From contig NC_092665.1 of NCBI RefSeq assembly GCF_032118995.1, positions 16,698,012 through 16,762,011 of the forward strand: 64,000 nucleotides of DNA, read 5' to 3'. Of the stretch, positions 57,741 through 64,000 are shown piece by piece. Within the stretch, counting starts at the first letter, position 1. Each line of letters begins with the position of its first letter. Position numbers and translations under genes: made by a program. The notes beneath the pieces are model-generated. The model did not search any database and had not been told where the DNA came from. It saw only the letters and a program-made list of their open reading frames with translations. The DNA is from Asterias amurensis (lineage: Eukaryota > Echinodermata > Asteroidea > Forcipulatida > Asteriidae).

Positions 57741-58110
57741 CGTTTGACTCAGAGTGAAATAATAATGTCGAGGCGGTTATTGTAAGTCCTTGTCGCCCGT
57801 GACTGCGAGCCGCGACTACCCCGGGATTTGCTGCATAGTCACGCACGCCCCGAGCTAGCTAGAGTGCCGCACGCACAACAACCCAAGCTAACCAAAAACT
57901 ACACACTATACACTACGAGGTCACGGTAAAAACAGACACAGGAAGTTGCTATAAACTAAGCGATGAGCCTCGCGCCGTCCCTCCGTATATCAGCTGCCAG
58001 CAGACGGAACTGGCCCGGCAGGAATGAACAAGAAAAAAACAGTGCGGAAATCCATCCCGGAAAGGATGCCTGGCAGGCTAGGTTAGGCTGTGGCTACATA
58101 GACCTGTTTG
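57741..58110 (-). promoter_or_regulatory. CpG-rich probable SAMD11 promoter
   Basis: Immediately upstream of the presumed first exon the base composition changes: CGCGACTACCCCGGG, ACGCACGCCCCGAGCTAGC, CCTCGCGCCGTCCC and several other CpG clusters stand out from AT-rich flanks. No TATA box identified. The call rests on position and composition. Confidence 0.4.
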
Positions 58111-59449
58111 ACTGAGCACTATTTCTGAGTGTACAGTCGTATGGTGACACGACGGCCATTTAATGCGACGTCGTGTCCACGGAAAGTGCGATTTTACTGC
58201 CCATTCTAACCATCCTAAACCACCTGTTGAAACAGGCTTACGTCACTGGAATGGACACAGCGTACGCTAAAGAAAGGACCAACCCACTACCTTATGATTA
58301 GAATTAAAATCACTTGTAAAATACAATAAACAGTCAATAAACAAAACTACAAACGCCAAACAAACAAAGTGTCATGTTTTCCCCCAATATGAACAATCTA
58401 AGGCCAATCATTAACACCATGGAGCATACCAATGTTTACTCTCAAAGATGGTCAACAACAACAACAACAACAACAACAAATCCAACCAAGCCCACCCACA
58501 TCGATTGCTTGAATTCATATATCGTAAATTCGGTATTCAGGGTTCCAGATTCTGACTACCTTCCATAGTGGTATTAAATTTTATCAAAGACTACACATTA
58601 CAAGTATACGGATATTTTAGTTGCGGTGCCAAACTGTAAACCAAACAGCAATGAAATTTAACCTAAGCAGACTCTGGTGGTTGGTTCTGAACAATGTTTT
58701 GGTTTCACTTCACAAAGTAACTGATTTCACAATATTCCAATATGGCGACGTAGCTGACAGAGAAAACATCCACTTTCATCAGGAAATTCCCTTAGCAACT
58801 TGACAACAACCTGCCTTATTCAAAGAGTTGAATATGGTTTTGGGTTAATTCAAGTTGAGCAAGACATAACGATACAACCGTAACGCGGAGCTATAACTCC
58901 ATAATAAAACGGATACTGGTGGTTCCCTTGGACGTGCTATAATATGCCCACATTCGAGTGTGGTGTGCGGTTTAGTTTCCTCTGTAATACGCACAATTTG
59001 GCGAGTTGAAGCGCCCATGAGAGTACTGCATCCATCAACATCAACCAACGGGTCCCGAATTCATGGCTCTGCTCACCGCGGAATTTTGCGCTTAAGCCCC
59101 ATAGTATACTCTAGCGCTTCAGGAGACCATACAAGCTCCATAAATGGGGTTCTTTGGTAGTAGAAACATCACTTCCGTAAACATTGTTTTTCTCTTTCCC
59201 ATTGTTTATGCTAAACACAAAAACGAATCACGATGGCCAATGGAGGAGTCGAACCTACTGAAACCAATATGGCATGCTTTGCAGAGACGTCACTAATTCA
59301 TTTGAACTGGAACGGCAATACGATGGTAAAGCAATATATTATACGCAGTTATGATACTTTGTACAAAGTATGTATCTGGTCATTATTTTCGTGCACCATT
59401 ATTTCGTGTCGTGTGTATATGCCCGAGCGAACAGTGAACCCAAGTTAGC

Positions 59450-59680
59450 CCCCACCCCCTCCCTGTTAGTCCGCGCCGCTCAGGCATATAGAGCGGCCAC
59501 GCAGCCGCTACCTATCCTACTGCCCGCGGCCGTTCATCAACGCGAAGTGACGGCTGGAGTTCATGGGTGTCGGAACGCCGCAGAGCCCGGGGTGATTTAA
59601 CCTCCGATCGCCATAGCATCACGGACGAACGCTGCGTGTTACCGTCGTCTCCGGGCTTCGGATTCACTCAGTCGCTCGTT
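59450..59680. other. CpG-rich patch of unknown role
   Basis: TTAGTCCGCGCCGCTCAGG, CTGCCCGCGGCCGTTCATC, GCAGAGCCCGGGGTG and GTCGTCTCCGGGCTTCGG lie within 230 bp in an otherwise AT-rich flank. It could be an alternative promoter or a distal regulatory island; no splice donor or open frame supports an exon. Confidence 0.35.
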
Positions 59681-60520
59681 AAGTTTTTTCCTCTGTTTAA
59701 GAACCGAATTTTCCCACATCAGTTGAGACAGACTTATATATCAGACAGAATGTTATTTTCCCCCGATATCAAGCCAACAAATAATTTTGTGGGTGCAGGG
59801 GCGGGGTGGAGACCTTTACGAAGTGCAGCCATTGACTTTAATATTACGTCTTTACTGGAAGCTATATATTGTTGTGTCAACTATTACCTTTAAACATGAA
59901 ACAACCGCTACATGGGATAGCTGTGAGTGTAATCAGATGACTGTTTCATGACTGGGTATCAACTGGAGACGACGTGTGACGTACAAGGACTAGTCATGAT
60001 CTAAATAGACATTGCTAATGAAAATAGAGTACGAGGAAGTCAGCTTTGGTCACAAGCGTCAAAAGAGGTCCTGCTTTTTGCACCACTCAGCGTCTCCAAT
60101 GACAGTCGTCTCCAAAACACTCTCAGAAAAGACAAGCGTGCCTGAATAGAACCTAGCCAGCTCTTAACTACATCTTGGGTTTAAGTTAATTAATAGTCTA
60201 TTAGTTTTAACTCCAACGTAGGACTTGGAGTTTAGAATGCCGTGGATATAAATAAATTTACTGTATTCTGGTACAGCGCGATAAAAACTAAAATCAGTTT
60301 TAGTTTATTACAACAAGGTGAAGCAATTATAAACTGCCGCCATTATGACGTAGTCCTCTTTGCCCAATACAAATGCAGGATGTCGAATCGAGACTCGATG
60401 TGTCCACACTGACGAGAACAGGAGAAGCAAAATGGCCGCATGAAGACATCACCATGGACCACTGGCTATGGCCTAACGACCCACTTCATAAGTGACGTCA
60501 TCATCACGATAACTTTTGAT

Positions 60521-60576
60521 GCGCCATTTTGTGAGTCAATGTCCCCGTGTGTTCCTACTGACTCCCAAAATGGCGC
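60521..60576. repeat. Short inverted repeat (GCGCCATTTTG arms)
   Basis: GCGCCATTTTGTGAGTCA and TGACTCCCAAAATGGCGC are complementary except for one base, with a 20-nt spacer. Probably a small MITE core. Confidence 0.7.
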
Positions 60577-61712
60577 GTGGTGCGTGCATGAGAGACTCCG
60601 CAGTAAGTTTCAAAGTTACATGTGCTTTCATTCGGGGTTTTGAATTACTACACACGGAGCATAACCTAAGCTGATGTTATATTTTCCTAAAGGGTAAATA
60701 CTGCACTAAATGAGGCCAATAGTGGAGGACAAGACACGTACTCTTTTCAATTCCTTCCTATCCCCTCCCATCCCCTCCTCCAATAGCATCCTTTTTATGG
60801 ACAAGCTGTCCTGTTTGTGCAATTTTGGTCAGACCGTTAAAGGTGGAACTACCGATTAGAAAATTAAATAATCGAAAGCTGAAAGTTCAACTTTTGTAAA
60901 CTTGATCGACTGAAGCAGTTCAACTTGTGCTTCAAAATATAATAATGTGTCAGGTGTCAGATAATAACTGTGTCGCAGCACTCCCCTCCCCCACCACCTT
61001 TTGAATACCGCTGCTTTTCCGTTATCTCATTATCTTTGGAGGTTGCTTGCTCTCACCAATTGGTGTTGTGCAACGCTACGTCGGGACATTTTGAGTAATA
61101 CAGCCCATTTTACAAGTTATATCCATCATTGGTCATGACGTTTATTTCCGATCTTTGTGGCTCCTTTTTATCTATCCCGTGATGTAGGTCACTTTGGACA
61201 GGTCATGTCAAATATTATGAGTAATTTAATTTGCATGATCTTGGTTGTTTATAATTTATAATTGATAATATATGGCAACTTCCCCACCTCTTCTCTTTAC
61301 CAAAAAAAAAAAAATGAGTGACTCTTAATACAGTTGGGTGACATCAGATAATTTCCAATTTAGATTGGTATCTATTTAAGTCGACTGTATACAAACACCA
61401 GGAGACACTTTTCAAGCTACGAGAAACTATCTTTGACCAAAATGCCTGCTCAGTTTTGTTTTATACAGTGGACTGTCATCCCACTAAGTGACACTCCCGG
61501 ATGTGCCACTAATTGTCTTAAGTGCCACTAACTAGATATCCAATCAAACCAGCGTTCCCCTTTACAAGTCCACCAACTGAAGACGAAGGCCCATCTTCTT
61601 ACAAAATGGCAGCCGGCACCACAAATGTTTTAGAATAATTGTCTACACAAGCAGCTCTATGAAATAGTGCTAAGGACATTGGGCCGACCCATATGAACGA
61701 CTGCATCTTTGG

Positions 61713-62152
61713 CTGACACAGAATGTCCTAATCATAGAATGACGCAGAATGTTCTAATCACAGAATGACACAGAATGTCCTAATCACAGAATGACACTGA
61801 CCTAATCACAGAATGCAGAATGTCCTAATCATAGAATGACGCAGAATGTTCTAATCACAGAATGACACTGACCTAATCACAGAATGACACTGACCTAATC
61901 ACAGAATGACACAATGTCCTAATCACAGACTGACGCAGAATGCCCTAATCACAGAATCACACAGAATCTCCGAATCACAGAGTGACACAAAGTATTCTAA
62001 TCAAAGAATGGCACATAATATAGTGTCATAATCACAGAATGACGTAAATACAGAACGGCAAAGAATTACACAGAATATCCTTATAGAATGTCCCAATCAC
62101 AGAGTGGCACAGAATGTCCTTCAAGCACAAACTAGTTGTCCCAGAATGTCCT
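61713..62152. repeat. CAGAATG minisatellite
   Basis: About 15 degenerate units built from CACAGAATGACGCAGAATGTCCTAAT (26 bp), with many units shortened to 17-19 bp by loss of the middle. Tandem, without unique spacers. Confidence 0.9.
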
Positions 62153-64000
62153 ATCAAAAGATCATTCTGTAAGACAATGTTATTTCTACACTGGCGGGAA
62201 TGTTTTTTTTGTGCAAGATGGAATTCAAATGATAGGCTCATCCGTGAAATTGTACATAAGTCCATTTACATGTTCTTATTAATGAGAATTTTAAAACAAC
62301 GCCACATTTGAAATCAAGTGGACTAGAAAATGATATGAGGTATTTTTTTTCCATCTTTTTTGCACACAAGGAACATGAGTACGCTGACGTATGTAATACG
62401 TCATCACGCCCATAGTAAAACAAAATATAGCCCCTCCAATATCTTACAAATAGAACTGATTCTAAAGAGAGCAGCCTACGTAATACCTCACCGCTATCTA
62501 GTCGAAACAATCGACAGGGGTGATTCGCCGCTCCCCATTTCACCCCTCACCCAACAAAGTGCAGACAGATTCGAGGAAGGCCTACATCATTGAACCGTCT
62601 CGCAAGGCTCATGTTATCAGGTCCTGCCAGTGCCGGACCCCGTGCATCCGCCGCCCCTCTGCAACCCCAGCCCCGTCTCGACGCTAAGTTAGCCCCAACT
62701 TTCCGGCCTCATAATACCTCAAGTTAACATTAAATAATCATAAAGGATTCATGACTTTTGAAGAAAACCCAAGATCAACAAAGCACGAAGTACAATATTT
62801 CTTAACCCCTTAATTTTCACAAATCACTCTTTATTGTTTATTTTTTTATTCTAATGCTTTGTGCAACGTGAAAAAACCGGATTTTGTTTATCTATTAATA
62901 CATCATTTGTTTTATGTTTGATTTTTAGCCGGAAATAACACGAGTCGAATACACTTCGGGTATGATCTTTACCAATCCGAGACATTATATAAGGTGGGAT
63001 GGGTGTAAATTATCAGGTGTTGGGATATTAGCTGAAATGGATGTAGATTCAGTTGATGGGTATGGGATCTAGGTACAACGGTTATAGTTTCGGTGTTTGA
63101 ATTTTATGTGAAATATTGTGTCGAGATGGCGACTGAAATGGGTGTAGATTAGGAAGTCGTATGTTTGGTGAAATACATATTTTGGGCGTCAAGCTAATTG
63201 TGAGTGTATTGTTACTAATTTAAATTGGGTGAGTGATTGTCGGTAAGCAACAGGTAAAGTAGGTGTAAACTCACTTTTGTAATACAAAAATCAATTAAAT
63301 TTCATTCCTACCCGCGGTTTATATCACAGCAAAGTTATCAAAAGTATCAATATAGAATACAGTCATCTATGGCTCGGAGCTGAAACAAGCAGTAGTCATA
63401 AGGAGTTATGAATTGGACCAAAGAGTAAGGAAGATAATTGGACTGGTGACATGAGAGGAGAAGTGACATAGAATTTTACTTGAAAGCAATTGAAGATTCT
63501 TGAATGTCCTCACAAATCGCCTTCAAACAAAAGTAGGTTGTGAATCAAATATTTGCTGTAATTGTAGTAAATTCCTGTGGAGATAAGGCAAGCTGAATTG
63601 AACCATGATGAATGAACCGATGGTTGGTTGTTGCATGGATTGTTGGAATGTGCAGCCGGTCGCAGGCCTATACGCGTTGTAAAGAAACAAATTAGTATCC
63701 AATGGAATGCACCAATAGTTATACAGCGATCCTACACAAAAAGTAAACCCATGGGCTACCGGCGACTAGCCACGGAAATACACCCAGGGGTTCTGGCTAT
63801 TTCCCCGGTCGGTCAATGACGACAGGCCAGGGTGGCCGAGGGTGGTGGCAACGGGCGGCCATGCATAGTGACAATAACGTAGTAAAATGGCTGTTCACGG
63901 TTAATTTTGTGTGGTTGTGTTTGACAACAAAATAAAGACTAAATAATACAGGGTTGGTTCTAAGTTCTAATTCTAAGCAAAGCAAGGAATTGGACCAGAA

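Larger units (their letters stand above)
58111..64000. other. Gene-free flank upstream of SAMD11
   Basis: No exon chain or protein family recognised in 5.9 kb. It holds a CAA triplet run (about 58455-58480), a CpG-rich patch (59450-59680), an inverted repeat (60521-60576), a minisatellite (61713-62152) and AT-rich DNA. The longest open frame (59567-59893, 108 codons) resembles nothing I know and is probably chance. Confidence 0.5.

Noticed and set aside
59567..59893. 108-codon open frame in the CpG-rich patch
   Set aside because: No family resemblance, frame runs from a GC-rich to an AT-rich segment, and no splice or promoter support.
61713..62152. CRISPR-like array
   Set aside because: Repeats are contiguous and degenerate with no unique spacers, and the genome is eukaryotic; it is a minisatellite.
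62360..62593. Open frame with LQIELILKRAAYVI, faintly like the end of a LINE reverse transcriptase
   Set aside because: Too short and only a few residues agree; no catalytic motif or flanking retrotransposon sequence.

Overview
This window is animal nuclear DNA. Its genes are split into short exons (about 50-590 nt) with GT-AG introns, about half of the sequence is AT-rich intron and intergenic DNA, and it carries tRNA-derived SINEs, foldback MITEs and minisatellites. Protein similarity to vertebrates is high, and the dispersed repeats look like those I associate with echinoderms. My best guess is a sea star or another echinoderm; this is an inference from repeat style and gene content, not a proof.

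Layout. (1) 218-1005 (+): last exon of AURKAIP1, the mitochondrial small-subunit ribosomal protein mS38. (2) 2374-5157 (-): a four-exon SAM-dependent methyltransferase of the Rv2258c-like group, with a 5' UTR exon near 5836. (3) 7913-26149 (-): a complete 34-exon CFAP74 gene (about 1717 aa), a ciliary central-apparatus protein. (4) 26942-40054 (+): a complete 17-exon NOC2L gene (about 858 aa), a 60S ribosome assembly factor that is divergent from CFAP74 across a roughly 790-bp shared promoter region. (5) 42401-48370 (-): an 11-exon SAMD11 orthologue (586 aa) with SAND and SAM domains, whose probable 5' UTR exon lies at about 57568, leaving a 9.2-kb first intron. (6) From about 57.7 kb to the end I see no convincing gene, only a probable SAMD11 promoter, CpG-rich patches, a minisatellite and AT-rich DNA.

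The main biological result is gene order. AURKAIP1, CFAP74, NOC2L and SAMD11 are all in human band 1p36.33, and NOC2L and SAMD11 are tail-to-tail neighbours there as they are here. The window therefore looks like a conserved deuterostome linkage block. The genes do not form one pathway: two serve ribosomes (mitochondrial mS38, nucleolar NOC2L), one serves motile cilia and one is a chromatin/transcription regulator.

All exon boundaries were set by eye from reading-frame continuity, splice-site consensus and remembered family similarity. Phases sum correctly in every multi-exon model, but single junctions could be off by a few bases, and UTR ends are estimates.
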